From: Clostridium thailandense
Lineage (GTDB): Bacteria; Bacillota; Clostridia; Clostridiales; Clostridiaceae
Length of the DNA stretch: 64,000 bases
NCBI RefSeq assembly: GCF_019207025.1
Contig: NZ_JAEEGC010000026.1
Location: 97,745-161,744, forward strand
Direction of reading: 5' to 3'
A program made the translations under genes and the position numbers. This document shows, one piece after another, positions 8,597 through 17,563 of the stretch. The notes under the pieces were generated by a model. That model ran no database searches. It was not told where the DNA came from and saw only the letters and a program-made list of their open reading frames with translations. Numbering within the stretch: the first letter of the stretch is position 1; each line of letters begins with the position of its first letter.

Positions 8597-9719
8597 TGCT
8601 AAAATTTTTATATATTTAATGATAGTTATATTTTTCTTGTATGCTTTCCTAGGATCAAAGGGAAATCTAGTAGAAAACTTAGAAATTCCTATTGCTGTAG
8701 GCTATGATTTGGGAACAAAAATAGAAAAAGATGTAATCTATAATATTCCTATTTCTTCATACTTATTTGAAAATGGAGAAACAGTAGATAGTGAGACTTT
8801 AACTGGTGAAGCTAGCACTATAGGAGAAACAAGAGAAAACCGGCAATTAAAAGCTAGTAAAACCTTTTTATTAGGACTTGAAAGAATTTTTTTATTTAAT
8901 GAGCAAGCTTGTGAATATAGTTTAAATCCTATTATTGATATATTGCTTAGCAATCCTCAAATTAATGATAGAGCGCTAGTAGCAGTCTGTAAGGAAAAAT
9001 CAGAGGATATTTTAAAGCTTAATATTAAAGGTTATTCAAATTCTGCTGAATTTATTGAAGGTCTAGTAAAGAATGCTAAACAATTTAATTTTTTTCCTGA
9101 ACAAAATAAACTTATGGATATATTTGTTAGGCTCGATGCAGAGGGTCGGAGTACTTTATTGCCTTATATAGAACTAAAAGATGAAACTATTAAACTAACA
9201 GGTCTTGCTATATTCAAAAAGGATAAAATGGTTTTAAAAACTGATATAGAAGAAGGTAAAATTATAAATCTATTAAAAGAAAACAAAGTTAAGGGTATGC
9301 TAACAATACAAGACAGTTCCAAAAATTATATAAATTACTATGCAGAGTCTAAAAGGAAGGTTAAATGTTCTAAAGAAGATGGTAAGTTAAAATTTATAAT
9401 AGATTTATCTCTAAACGGTACAATTGTGAATAATACTTTATATTTAAATCTTATAAACAATCCAAAGATTTTAAAGGCTTTTACAAAGAATATGGAGGAA
9501 GGTTTAAAAGAAAAATGTCAAAGTTTTATTAATGATAAAATTAAAAAAGAATATAAAATTGATGTTTTGGATTTAGGAAGAGTCGCTGCTGCCAAATATG
9601 GACGGGAAACAGGTACTGATTGGGATAAAGCAATATCTCAAGCCCTTATAGAAGTAAATGTTAAGGTTAAAGTTGATACTGAAGGAAGAGGAAGCTATCA
9701 ATTGATATCTGAAGAATAA
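8580..9719 (+). CDS. gerC: Spore germination protein, GerC family (copy 1), lacking a lipobox
   Basis: A 379-residue GerC-type subunit. The ATG at 8580 has AGGTGAT upstream; an in-frame GTG at 8571 is part of that ribosome site. A hydrophobic segment (about residues 8-23) is followed by GSKGNLVENLEIPIAVGYDL. Classical GerC proteins carry a lipobox cysteine followed by WDxRE at this point; here there is neither, so the protein would be anchored by an uncleaved helix rather than a lipid. The rest is GerC-like, including GYSNSAEFIEG, RLDAEGRS and the C-terminal GRETGTDWDKA...VKVKVDTEGRG region. It is followed by a ~100-base gap and a second gerB-gerC pair. Confidence 0.88.
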   Translation: MAKKFNAKIFIYLMIVIFFLYAFLGSKGNLVENLEIPIAVGYDLGTKIEKDVIYNIPISSYLFENGETVDSETLTGEASTIGETRENRQLKASKTFLLGLERIFLFNEQACEYSLNPIIDILLSNPQINDRALVAVCKEKSEDILKLNIKGYSNSAEFIEGLVKNAKQFNFFPEQNKLMDIFVRLDAEGRSTLLPYIELKDETIKLTGLAIFKKDKMVLKTDIEEGKIINLLKENKVKGMLTIQDSSKNYINYYAESKRKVKCSKEDGKLKFIIDLSLNGTIVNNTLYLNLINNPKILKAFTKNMEEGLKEKCQSFINDKIKKEYKIDVLDLGRVAAAKYGRETGTDWDKAISQALIEVNVKVKVDTEGRGSYQLISEE

Positions 9720-9816
9720 TTTTACATTACTTCACTCACAAATTTAGCCTTAAGTTCAATATAATAATATATTTATAAATTAGAGCAATTTATTCTATAC
9801 ACTGTGGAGGATAGAA

Positions 9817-10905
9817 ATGGATAAAGATACTGATAGTCTTTTGACTCCATCACAATTAACATTTACATTGGTAGGTAGTATACTTGGCTTGGCACTGTTA
9901 AGCCTTCCTAATTATGTTATAAAATATGCAAAACAAGATGGATGGATATCTTGTATATTGGGTGCAATATATCCTATATATATGGTTTTTATAGCTGACT
10001 ATATGTGCCATAAACACCCTAAAGACAATATATTAAAACTGAGCAAAAAATATCTCGGAAAATTTTTGGGAACTATTTTAAATATAATATTTATATCCTA
10101 TTTTTTCTTTCTTGCTACAGAAATAGCTTCTGGTATAAGCAACGTTCTCAGAATCCACATGACTTACTTCATAACAAATTATAAACTTTTATCAGTACTT
10201 TTTTTAGCACCAGCCTTTATTGCTTATAAAGGTGTTAAAACCTTAGGTAAAGTAAATGAACTATTTTTTTATCTAACCATTTCAATAGTTTTCATTCCAA
10301 TAGCTGTATTAAAATATGGCATATTAGTAAACTTATTGCCTGTATTTGGTTCAGGAATAATAAACATAGTAAAGTCCACGGGGCAAACAGTATATGCTTA
10401 TTGTGGCATAGAAATTTTATTTTTAATATATCCATATTTACAGGATAGTAATGCTCTTAAAAAAGCTGGCTTAAAAAGTGCAATTATTATAATGATTATT
10501 TACATCTGGTTTACCTTTACAGTTATATATTACTTAGGAATAGATATTATTCCTAAATTCCTATGGTCAACAATTATAACAAGCGAGGCTATAAAGGTAC
10601 CTGTAATAAATAACTTTAGATACATATTTATGGTTTTATTTTCCTTTATAATGCTAAAAAGTATAGCTAATCATTATTATTCGTTAACCTATGGATTGAG
10701 TGAGTTAACAAGCATTGCTAAAAGAAAAACCTTTGTTTTTTTATTGTATCCTCTGCTTTTTTACGTATCCTCTAAATATGGTAATCCAACATTTAGGCGA
10801 GATTTAATAGACAAAATAACTCCTATTTATGTAATATTTAATTTTGTATATGTTTCTATAATATCACTAATATTATATATAAAAAAAGGTGATAAAAATG
10901 ATTAA
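9817..10905 (+). CDS. gerB: Spore germination protein, GerB family (B subunit, copy 2)
   Basis: A 362-residue paralogue of the gene at 7499, with the same MDKDTDSL start, the same ~ten-helix topology and conserved blocks (KQDGWISCILGA, LAPAFIAYKGVKTLGKVNEL). By eye roughly two thirds of the first 170 residues are identical. It has its own ribosome site (GTGGAGGATAGAA) and lies 97 bases after gerC copy 1, so it is probably in the same transcript. Helix 1 reads GLALLSLPNYV, closer to the classical GerB LSLP motif than copy 1 (GIGILTITNDV). The copies may recognise different germinants. Confidence 0.92.
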   Translation: MDKDTDSLLTPSQLTFTLVGSILGLALLSLPNYVIKYAKQDGWISCILGAIYPIYMVFIADYMCHKHPKDNILKLSKKYLGKFLGTILNIIFISYFFFLATEIASGISNVLRIHMTYFITNYKLLSVLFLAPAFIAYKGVKTLGKVNELFFYLTISIVFIPIAVLKYGILVNLLPVFGSGIINIVKSTGQTVYAYCGIEILFLIYPYLQDSNALKKAGLKSAIIIMIIYIWFTFTVIYYLGIDIIPKFLWSTIITSEAIKVPVINNFRYIFMVLFSFIMLKSIANHYYSLTYGLSELTSIAKRKTFVFLLYPLLFYVSSKYGNPTFRRDLIDKITPIYVIFNFVYVSIISLILYIKKGDKND

Positions 10906-12019
10906 CAAACTCAATAATAAAATTATTATATGTTTAATTATAGTGTTGATTATTATATATTCTTTTATAGGCCCAAAGGGTGATTTAGTAGAAAATTTAG
11001 AGATCCCAATTGGCATAGGATATGATTTAGAAAAACAAAGTAAAAATAATGTAACTTATAGTATTCCTCTTCCTATATATCTGTTTCAACCATCAAAGAC
11101 AGATAGTACTTTAGTGACCGGTGTTGCCAAAAGTCTAGGAGAAACTAGAGAAGATCGTCAGATTAAAATTGATAAAACTTTTTTATTGGGGATGGAAAGA
11201 GTTCTTTTAGTTAGTGAAGACTATGCTGAATATGGTATACGAAATATAATTGATATATTACTGATTAGTCCCCAAGCAAATGACACTGCATTAATGGCCG
11301 TATGCAAAGGAAAATCAGAGGATATCTTTAATCATAAGGTTAAAGGTTACTCAAATTCAGCAGAATTTATTGAGGGGCTAATAAAAAATTCAAAACAATT
11401 TAACTTTTTTCCCGAAAGTGAATACAGTCTTATGAATGCAATTGTAAGAATAGATGCTGAAGGCAGAAATTTGGCATTACCTTACATAGAATTAATAGAT
11501 GAAGATATAAAGTTAACAGGCCTTGCTCTTTTTAAAAGAGATAAAATGATAGCAAAAACTAATATTGAAGAGGCCAAACTTATAAATATATTGAAAAATA
11601 ATAAAGCTAAAGGTATGTTGACTATACAAGATAGTTCCAAAAAGTATATAAATTTTTATGCTGAATCTAAAAGGAAAGTTAAATGTTATAAAGAAGATAA
11701 TAAATTTAAATTTACAATAGCTTTAGATTTAAATAGTACAATTGTAAACAATACCTTATATTCAAGTTTGAAAAGCGATCCAAAACTTCTGGAGGAAACT
11801 TCAAATAATATTGCTGAAAACTTTAAAAAAACCTGTGAAAATTTTATCACAAATAAGATTAAAAGTCAGTATAAAGCTGATATTTTAGGCCTAGGAAAAT
11901 TTGCTGCTGGAAAATATGGAAGAGGAAAAGGTATTGATTGGGATAAAGTGGTAAGCGAGTCTATTATAGAAGTAAATGTTACGGTCAAGGTGGATAACCA
12001 AGGGAGAGGAGATTATTAA
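10898..12019 (+). CDS. gerC: Spore germination protein, GerC family (copy 2), lacking a lipobox
   Basis: A 373-residue paralogue of gerC copy 1. The start at 10898 follows AGGTGATAAAA, exactly as for copy 1, and overlaps gerB copy 2. The N-terminal helix (about residues 7-24) is followed by GPKGDLVENLEIPIGIGYDL; the only cysteine there (in IIICLII) is inside the helix and not in a lipobox. Shared stretches include GYSNSAEFIEGL, LTIQDSSK and the C-terminal WDKVVSES...VTVKVDNQGRG. It closes the operon and is followed by a strong hairpin. Confidence 0.88.
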   Translation: MINKLNNKIIICLIIVLIIIYSFIGPKGDLVENLEIPIGIGYDLEKQSKNNVTYSIPLPIYLFQPSKTDSTLVTGVAKSLGETREDRQIKIDKTFLLGMERVLLVSEDYAEYGIRNIIDILLISPQANDTALMAVCKGKSEDIFNHKVKGYSNSAEFIEGLIKNSKQFNFFPESEYSLMNAIVRIDAEGRNLALPYIELIDEDIKLTGLALFKRDKMIAKTNIEEAKLINILKNNKAKGMLTIQDSSKKYINFYAESKRKVKCYKEDNKFKFTIALDLNSTIVNNTLYSSLKSDPKLLEETSNNIAENFKKTCENFITNKIKSQYKADILGLGKFAAGKYGRGKGIDWDKVVSESIIEVNVTVKVDNQGRGDY

Positions 12020-12025
12020 GTAGTA

Positions 12026-12054
12026 GGATTTTTGCACTTATAGTGCAAAAATCC
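12026..12054. terminator. Perfect 13-bp hairpin after the germination operon
   Basis: GGATTTTTGCACT / TAT / AGTGCAAAAATCC. It begins 7 bases past the gerC stop and 36 bases before the stop of the convergent FMN-reductase-like gene, so it probably terminates from both sides although the U-tracts are interrupted. Confidence 0.75.
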
Positions 12055-12089
12055 CTAATTCTACTTTTCGCTATTACTATTTTGGGATT

Positions 12090-13025
12090 TTATCTTTCTG
12101 GAATTGTTGCTGCAATAAAGCTCTTGTAATTTTCTAAACGCTGCTTATATTTATCAGTTTGCTTCATGCCCATAATTGTAGTTATAGTTTTTCCTATATC
12201 TTCTACATGAATAAACTTTCCTGGAAGAGTGTCATGTGCATGTCCTAACTGTTCCTGTGGGAATTCAAATTTTACTTTACCATCTATAATTTTAATCTCA
12301 CCTTCAATACCACATAATTCACAAATAGCATGTGTGGAATTACTGTCTAGATAAAAGTTTCTGCAATGGCAATGTGGGCAAACACCTTCTTCTCCTTGAT
12401 AAGTCGCATTTTCAATATCTTTTGCAGCATTTGCAAGGTTAGTTCCTATTTGATGTACTTTTGTAACTCTTTCATCTTCTACAATAATGCCAGAGGAGAA
12501 TGGAAATACTTCATTATTGATAATCTTCCACATAGGAGTTAAGGCATGCATTGCTGTGCCGCATTGTAATTTTGTAGTCCAATCAGAACCGCCAATTCCA
12601 ATATAGGAAACTACTTTATCCTTTATAATTCTTGGGTCTGGGGCTTTTCCACCATTTTCTTGTGCATTTTTAGTTGCTATTACATTGTTTCCTCTATCCA
12701 TTCTTGGTCCAAAACGATCTGTAATTGTTTGAAAAATACCAGGCACGCCTTTTTCAAAAATTGGAATTGCAAAAACTATTCCATCTGCATCTAGCATCTT
12801 ATCTAATAGCCAATCGAAGTCATCTTTTAGCACACACATATTTCCTTTTCCTGAAAAAAGTGCTCCAACACAAGCTGTGCATCCAATACAATGTTTTATG
12901 TCTAAATCCATAAGACGGATAAATTCAACTTCTGCTCCCATCTCTTTTGCACCCATAAGAGCTTCTTTACACATGGCATCATTATTACCATTCTTTGTTC
13001 CACCTGAAATACCTAAAATTTTCAT
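12090..13025 (-). CDS. NADPH-dependent FMN reductase-like flavoprotein with C-terminal zinc ribbon
   Basis: A 311-residue protein. Residues 1-200 are a flavodoxin-like FMN-reductase domain: MKILGISGGTKNGNND is the phosphate-binding start, CIGCTACV (about 46-53) is the Cys motif seen in clostridial iron-sulfur-flavoprotein relatives, and FAIPIFEKGVPGIFQTITDR is the flavin-contact region. At about 216-240 it carries CPHCHCRNF and CELCGIEGEI, a likely zinc ribbon not found in plain FMN reductases. Start preceded by GGAGGGTAAAAA. It lies 57 bases after the LVIVD gene and is probably co-transcribed. Electron partner and substrate unknown. Confidence 0.75.
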   Translation of the reverse strand: MKILGISGGTKNGNNDAMCKEALMGAKEMGAEVEFIRLMDLDIKHCIGCTACVGALFSGKGNMCVLKDDFDWLLDKMLDADGIVFAIPIFEKGVPGIFQTITDRFGPRMDRGNNVIATKNAQENGGKAPDPRIIKDKVVSYIGIGGSDWTTKLQCGTAMHALTPMWKIINNEVFPFSSGIIVEDERVTKVHQIGTNLANAAKDIENATYQGEEGVCPHCHCRNFYLDSNSTHAICELCGIEGEIKIIDGKVKFEFPQEQLGHAHDTLPGKFIHVEDIGKTITTIMGMKQTDKYKQRLENYKSFIAATIPER

Positions 13026-13082
13026 TTTTTACCCTCCAAATATAAATATTTATTTAACGAATATTTAATAGTATATATAAAA

Positions 13083-14432
13083 TTAAACAGTACAACGCAC
13101 AATGTATAATCCATCCATATATGTGTCGATGTAAATATAACCACGATCATCAACTAATACATCTTCTGTTATTGCAACTCTTGCTCCTGGTACTAGATTT
13201 CCTTCTTCATTATTAAATAGATCTTTTTCTGGGTCTGGAGGAAGAAAATATGCTATTTCTTTTGGAACAAAAGGATCACTTACATCATAAACACGAAGTC
13301 CTGCATTGAAGTGACAGCAATAAACCCTATTATCACATTTCTTGTATACATCTTGTCCAAATGCATCGAAAATGTTATGTGGTCCAAATGGAACACGAAC
13401 CCCATCAACAATGTTAAAGTTAGTTCCATGAGTGTAACCTTCTGGTACTTCTGGATATGGAAAAATTGAAATTAAGCTTGGATTACTAACATCTGTAACT
13501 TCTACTATACCAAGCATATTCATAGGCTGAGTTACAATTTTCTTAAATAAACCTTCTGTTGTTTCATTACTGAAATAACGTGATCTTTCTCCTTCTGTTG
13601 TAACAACTACATAAGGTCTGTCTCCTAGTGGTAAAACAGAGTGTATTGGGGCTCCAGCAGAACCACCTCCAAACGGTGGATTAAGTGAAAGACAATTTAG
13701 CATCTTAGGTTGAGTTTTATCCTTTACATCCAGCATGATAAAGCCTTTATTTGCATATGCCATATAAACGATATCATCTTTAACAACACATGCATGAAGG
13801 AATGGTGCAGATAATGCTTCTGCTGATCCATAACGAGCACTGCCTAAGGATACTTTATTATTTATAAATTGTTCATCAGCCCACCATCTTCCAACTTCTA
13901 CAGGGTTTTTAGGATTTTCAATATCCACAATTCTTAAAATGAATCCGTTAAATCCTTCTGCATTTCCGGTTACGTATACATATCTTCCACCATTATAGAA
14001 GAATCTGTGAACTCCAGCTCCGCCTTTGCATTCAAACTTAGATAATAAAATTGGGTTTTCTGGATCTGTTTTTACATCCCAGATCATTATACCGCCCCAG
14101 AATGGTAAACCAATTTCTGTACCATGTAGTTCTTTCATTGTTCCACCGTGAGCTGTAACCATAATTCCATCAGCAATCTGAATCTTTGGTGTTCCCTGTC
14201 CATCATGTAAATCCTCAGATAGCCATGGCCCTTCTAACCATTTAACGTTTCTTGGATACGCTGGATCAGTAACGTCGATTATATTCCATCCATTATGTCT
14301 AAAGGAAGCTGTATAAATATAATATTTATCACCAGACTTTTGCATAGCCATTTGAAATCCTGGCTTTCCATTCATATCATCATAACCTATAAATTCAATG
14401 TTCTTACTTAACATTTCAGTTCTTCTACTCAT
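13083..14432 (-). CDS. LVIVD-repeat beta-propeller protein, cytoplasmic
   Basis: A 449-residue protein built of repeats with the LVIVD-type core (W-N-I-I-D-V-T-D-P, L-R-I-V-D-I-E-N-P, I-M-L-D-V-K-D, L-R-V-Y-D-V-S-D-P, ending DGLYIVRCTV). It predicts a bladed propeller. The first residues (MSRRTEMLSKNIEF) are not a signal peptide, although most LVIVD proteins are secreted, so it should be intracellular. Several conserved His occur (HDGQG, HGGTMKELHG, HRFFYNGG, HGTNFN, GPHNIFD), suggesting a metal site or enzymatic role. Start preceded by TTGGAGGCAAG. Together with the flavoprotein it looks like a two-gene unit controlled by the upstream LysR gene. Function unknown. Confidence 0.7.
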   Translation of the reverse strand: MSRRTEMLSKNIEFIGYDDMNGKPGFQMAMQKSGDKYYIYTASFRHNGWNIIDVTDPAYPRNVKWLEGPWLSEDLHDGQGTPKIQIADGIMVTAHGGTMKELHGTEIGLPFWGGIMIWDVKTDPENPILLSKFECKGGAGVHRFFYNGGRYVYVTGNAEGFNGFILRIVDIENPKNPVEVGRWWADEQFINNKVSLGSARYGSAEALSAPFLHACVVKDDIVYMAYANKGFIMLDVKDKTQPKMLNCLSLNPPFGGGSAGAPIHSVLPLGDRPYVVVTTEGERSRYFSNETTEGLFKKIVTQPMNMLGIVEVTDVSNPSLISIFPYPEVPEGYTHGTNFNIVDGVRVPFGPHNIFDAFGQDVYKKCDNRVYCCHFNAGLRVYDVSDPFVPKEIAYFLPPDPEKDLFNNEEGNLVPGARVAITEDVLVDDRGYIYIDTYMDGLYIVRCTV

Positions 14433-14555
14433 AAACTTGCCTCCAATTTTCTATATAATTTTTATAAATTACAAATTATATTTGTTTTAAGTATATTGAC
14501 CTTTAGTAAAATAGTATCAAATATTTAGAGGTAAGTATAATGCCGAAAATATATG

Positions 14556-14585
14556 AAAACCCATATCAAATTTGATATGGGTTTT
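14556..14585. terminator. Perfect 15-bp palindrome terminator
   Basis: AAAACCCATATCAAA immediately followed by its exact complement TTTGATATGGGTTTT. It lies between the LysR stop and the start of the LVIVD gene and can terminate the LysR transcript (minus strand). Confidence 0.75.
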
Positions 14586-14636
14586 TGAAAAAATAAAAAT
14601 TTAGAATGACTAAACTTTTTTACTATAGTTTAAAGC

Positions 14637-15530
14637 TTATAAGGATTTATTTTGATTTAAATAAGCCATAATCTCATTTACCAATACCCGTACAATTTCA
14701 CTTTTATTTGACCTACTCCACGCCATACTTATTTCATGATTCGAATCAAGTAAAATGTATTTAAATGAAGATGTATTTATATTTTGTCCCCATGTATCAA
14801 AAAACATCACACCTAAGCCATTTTCTACAGATGCAAATATGGATTCCATATTTGGCGCTCTCTTTAAACGTGGCACAAATCCATAAGATTTACAATAATT
14901 ACGAACTTCTAATTCACTATTGTGGGCTTCCTCATTAGCAACAATATAAAAAGTCTCATTTCTAAAATCATAAGGTGTCAAATCTTGTTTTTTTGCTAAA
15001 TCTTGAAACTTAGAATATAAAATCAGCCTTTGAATTTCAGTGATTTTTTGTTTCTCAATACCCTTGATTCCCTCCAGACAATCATCCAATATTAATATTA
15101 CATCTAATTTATTAGCAATTAATGCTTGGATCAACTCATCCATCTCTAAACATTCCACTGAAACAGAAATATCAGGAAACTCTTTTGAAAAGCTTCTTAA
15201 AATATCAGGCAAAAAGGACGAAACGCTCCATCCTACAATATAGCCTAACCTTATGTTGCCTTGTCTTTGACAATTTAAATCATGAACCTTCTCCCTGGTG
15301 TTTTCGAATTCCACCTGAAATCTGCGAAAGAAATCATAATAAATCTCCCCTGCAGGTGTCAATGAAATCTGCTTGTTGGTTCTGTCAAATAAAGATATTC
15401 CAAGTTCTTTTTCGAAAGCTGCTATATACCGACTTATAGCTGGCTGCGTAATATATAGCTTATTAGCTGCCTTTGTAAAACTTTTTTCATATGCAATCTC
15501 TAAAAAACATTTAATTTGAATATCATTCAC
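14637..15530 (-). CDS. LysR-family transcriptional regulator
   Basis: A 297-residue regulator. Residues 1-60 form the winged HTH (CFLEIAYEKSFTKAANKLYITQPAISRYIAAFEKELG), and the rest is the periplasmic-binding-protein-like effector domain (RLGYIVG... at about 93). It starts with GTG at 15530, preceded by GGGGTGATAAA. It is divergent from the lipoprotein metallo-hydrolase (208 bases between starts), the classical arrangement for a LysR activator of its divergent neighbour, and it could also act on the LVIVD-flavoprotein pair downstream. The effector cannot be inferred. Confidence 0.9.
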   Translation of the reverse strand: MNDIQIKCFLEIAYEKSFTKAANKLYITQPAISRYIAAFEKELGISLFDRTNKQISLTPAGEIYYDFFRRFQVEFENTREKVHDLNCQRQGNIRLGYIVGWSVSSFLPDILRSFSKEFPDISVSVECLEMDELIQALIANKLDVILILDDCLEGIKGIEKQKITEIQRLILYSKFQDLAKKQDLTPYDFRNETFYIVANEEAHNSELEVRNYCKSYGFVPRLKRAPNMESIFASVENGLGVMFFDTWGQNINTSSFKYILLDSNHEISMAWSRSNKSEIVRVLVNEIMAYLNQNKSL

Positions 15531-15738
15531 TTTATCACCCCGTGTTTCTCCAGGTTACTTGTCTGAGTTTAATTTCATCAGTATTATAATATCATAAAAA
15601 TATATACGTCTCAAAGTAGAATTAATTTTTCAAAATCAACCAGAGTGTTTTTTAACATTAATTTCACAAAATCCTCAAATATTCCTCAAACTTTTCCTTT
15701 ATTCTTTAAATGATTAATTGCATAATGGAGGAAAAATT

Positions 15739-16734
15739 ATGTTAGGAAAAGTTACAAAACGTTTATTATCCATTTCATTAGTAAGTGTTTCTATTTTTGC
15801 TATGGTGGGATGCTCTAATTCTCAATCTTCTAAAAGTAGTGATGCTTCAAATAAACCAGCAGCTACATCTTCTGCTAAAAATACTACTGCTGTACTTCCT
15901 TCTGACAAAGCACCTGATCTTTCTAAATTGAAGGATGCTCCCTCAGTAGAGCCTGCTAAAGTTTTTGATAATTTATATTTTTTAGGAAATCAATTTGTAG
16001 GAGCATGGATGGTAAATACTTCCGAAGGTATTATTTTAATTGACTCAATGAACAACAGTGACGATGCTGAAAAAATTATCGTGCCTGGTATTAAAAAGTT
16101 AGGTTTTGATCCAGCTAAAATTAAGTATGTATTAGTAACCCATGGACATTGCGATCACTATGGTGGTGCTAAATATATACAAGATAATTTTGGTGCTAAA
16201 GTACTTATAACTTCAGTCGATTGGAGTTTTATGGAAAAAAATCTAAAAGACAGACAGGAAGCTGAAGCTGCTGGAAAAGATACTTCTAAACTTATGCCTA
16301 CTCCACCACTCCCAACAAGCCATACAGAAATTACTGATGGTCAGAAATTGACATTAGGAGATACAACTATTACAATTGTTTCTACTCCTGGTCATACTCC
16401 AGGATGTGTATCTTTGATTTTCCCTGTAACTGACAATGGAGCTAAACATATGACAAGTATATGGGGTGGTACTGGACTTCCAAAATCACTTGAGGATAAC
16501 AAAAAATATGAAAGTTCAGTTGATTACTTCAATAAATTTACTGATGAATCTAAAGTAGATTCAGAACTTAGTGCACATCCATTTGTAGACAATGCTCTTG
16601 AAAGAATAGATACTCTTCGTAAACGTAAGAGCGGAGACCCAAATCCTTTTGTTCTTGGTGAGGAAGGCTATAAAGCTTACATGGCTAAAATGAAAGAATT
16701 TGTTACTAATAATATTACGAAATTGTCAAAATAA
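15739..16734 (+). CDS. Metallo-beta-lactamase-fold lipoprotein (B3-like)
   Basis: A 331-residue protein. The N-terminus has a signal peptide with lipobox MVGC at about residue 25, then a Ser/Ala linker. The MBL domain (about 75-325) shows the HGHCDH zinc motif, GHTPGC for the next zinc His, and a late SAHPFVDN motif that supplies a further His as in subclass B3 enzymes. It is an extracytoplasmic Zn-dependent hydrolase, but B3-like folds also cover non-lactamases, so activity on beta-lactams is unproven. The ATG at 15739 follows ATGGAGGAAAAATT; an upstream TTG at 15718 is not used because the ribosome site lies between. Divergent from the LysR gene. Confidence 0.82.
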   Translation: MLGKVTKRLLSISLVSVSIFAMVGCSNSQSSKSSDASNKPAATSSAKNTTAVLPSDKAPDLSKLKDAPSVEPAKVFDNLYFLGNQFVGAWMVNTSEGIILIDSMNNSDDAEKIIVPGIKKLGFDPAKIKYVLVTHGHCDHYGGAKYIQDNFGAKVLITSVDWSFMEKNLKDRQEAEAAGKDTSKLMPTPPLPTSHTEITDGQKLTLGDTTITIVSTPGHTPGCVSLIFPVTDNGAKHMTSIWGGTGLPKSLEDNKKYESSVDYFNKFTDESKVDSELSAHPFVDNALERIDTLRKRKSGDPNPFVLGEEGYKAYMAKMKEFVTNNITKLSK

Positions 16735-16749
16735 AATTAGCAATCATAA

Positions 16750-16786
16750 AAAACTTCCAAACTCTAATGTTGAATTTGGAAGTTTT
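16750..16786. terminator. Hairpin terminator, repeated near 21.6 kb
   Basis: Arms AAAACTTCCAAA (16750-16761) and TTTGGAAGTTTT (16774-16785), followed by CTTTTAAAATTT. It is placed between the convergent metallo-hydrolase and Crp/Fnr genes. Positions 16759-16785 recur with one base difference at 21631-21657. Confidence 0.75.
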
Positions 16787-16789
16787 CTT

Positions 16790-17446
16790 TTAAAATTTAT
16801 TATTTAAAAACATTTCTACTTTATCTGCCTTTTCTTTTAAATAAATTTCATCCTTTATAATAAAAGAATTACTTTCCTCTTTTTCAATAATGCCATCATC
16901 TTGAAACTTATTTAAAATATTATATAAACTTCTTCTGCTTATATTTAAGGTATCACAAATGTCGTAAATACTCTTATAAATAAATTTACCACTATTTGAT
17001 CTCTTTAAAATATAATACGCTACAATCTCAGATTGATTGAATAAATTACTCATAAGCATTTTTTTATACATTTGATAGATTCTGCTGCTTGTTTTATAAT
17101 AAAAAACATTGGAAAATTCACTATTATTCATTAACTTATCAAGTATATTGTTATCTATTGATAACAACTTTAAATTTGTTGCAGCAATAATATTACAATA
17201 TAAATTGGTATTTCTCATATAACTTATTTGTCCTGTGAACTCATTTTCGGATATCTCATCTACAAGTACTTTTTTCCCTATATCAGAAATGCTTTCTATT
17301 TTAACTTTTCCTTCTAAAATATAGTAAATTTGATTATCTTTATTAAAAGCCTTAGAAACATACTCTCCCTTTTTTACATTTATAACAGGAATTTTATCTA
17401 AATAATCTTTAATATATTTGTATATATTAGTATCTTCAATCAGCAT
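16790..17446 (-). CDS. Crp/Fnr-family transcriptional regulator
   Basis: A 218-residue regulator. A cyclic-nucleotide-binding-like beta barrel occupies about residues 15-125 (KGEYVSKAF, YYILEGKVKIESI), followed by a long dimer helix and a C-terminal HTH at about 160-195 (ICDTLNISRRSLYNILNKFQDDGIIEKE). It has only one cysteine, so it is not an FNR-type iron-sulfur sensor, and the phosphate-binding cassette for cAMP is not obvious, so the ligand is unknown. It lies 117 bases downstream of hpdA, after a hairpin, and is a plausible local regulator of the hpd genes. Start preceded by AGAGGTAATAAA. Confidence 0.85.
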   Translation of the reverse strand: MLIEDTNIYKYIKDYLDKIPVINVKKGEYVSKAFNKDNQIYYILEGKVKIESISDIGKKVLVDEISENEFTGQISYMRNTNLYCNIIAATNLKLLSIDNNILDKLMNNSEFSNVFYYKTSSRIYQMYKKMLMSNLFNQSEIVAYYILKRSNSGKFIYKSIYDICDTLNISRRSLYNILNKFQDDGIIEKEESNSFIIKDEIYLKEKADKVEMFLNNKF

Positions 17447-17511
17447 TTTATTACCTCTTATTAATTCTTTTAAACGAAAAATGTAAAATATTACTTCAAA
17501 TACACCAATTC

Positions 17512-17550
17512 GAGCAGAAGAAATAATTGCTACCTTATTTTCTTCTGCTC
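17512..17550 (-). terminator. Hairpin after the hpd operon
   Basis: Arms GAGCAGAAGAAA (17512-17523) and TTTCTTCTGCTC (17539-17550) form a perfect 12-bp stem, 14 bases past the hpdA stop. The U-tract on the minus strand is poor, so it may be a Rho-dependent or partial terminator. Confidence 0.6.
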
Positions 17551-17563
17551 TATTAAATATAAA

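Noticed and set aside
15739..16734. A beta-lactam resistance gene.
   Set aside because: The metal motif and late His are B3-like, but this fold covers many hydrolases and the genomic context gives no hint of resistance.
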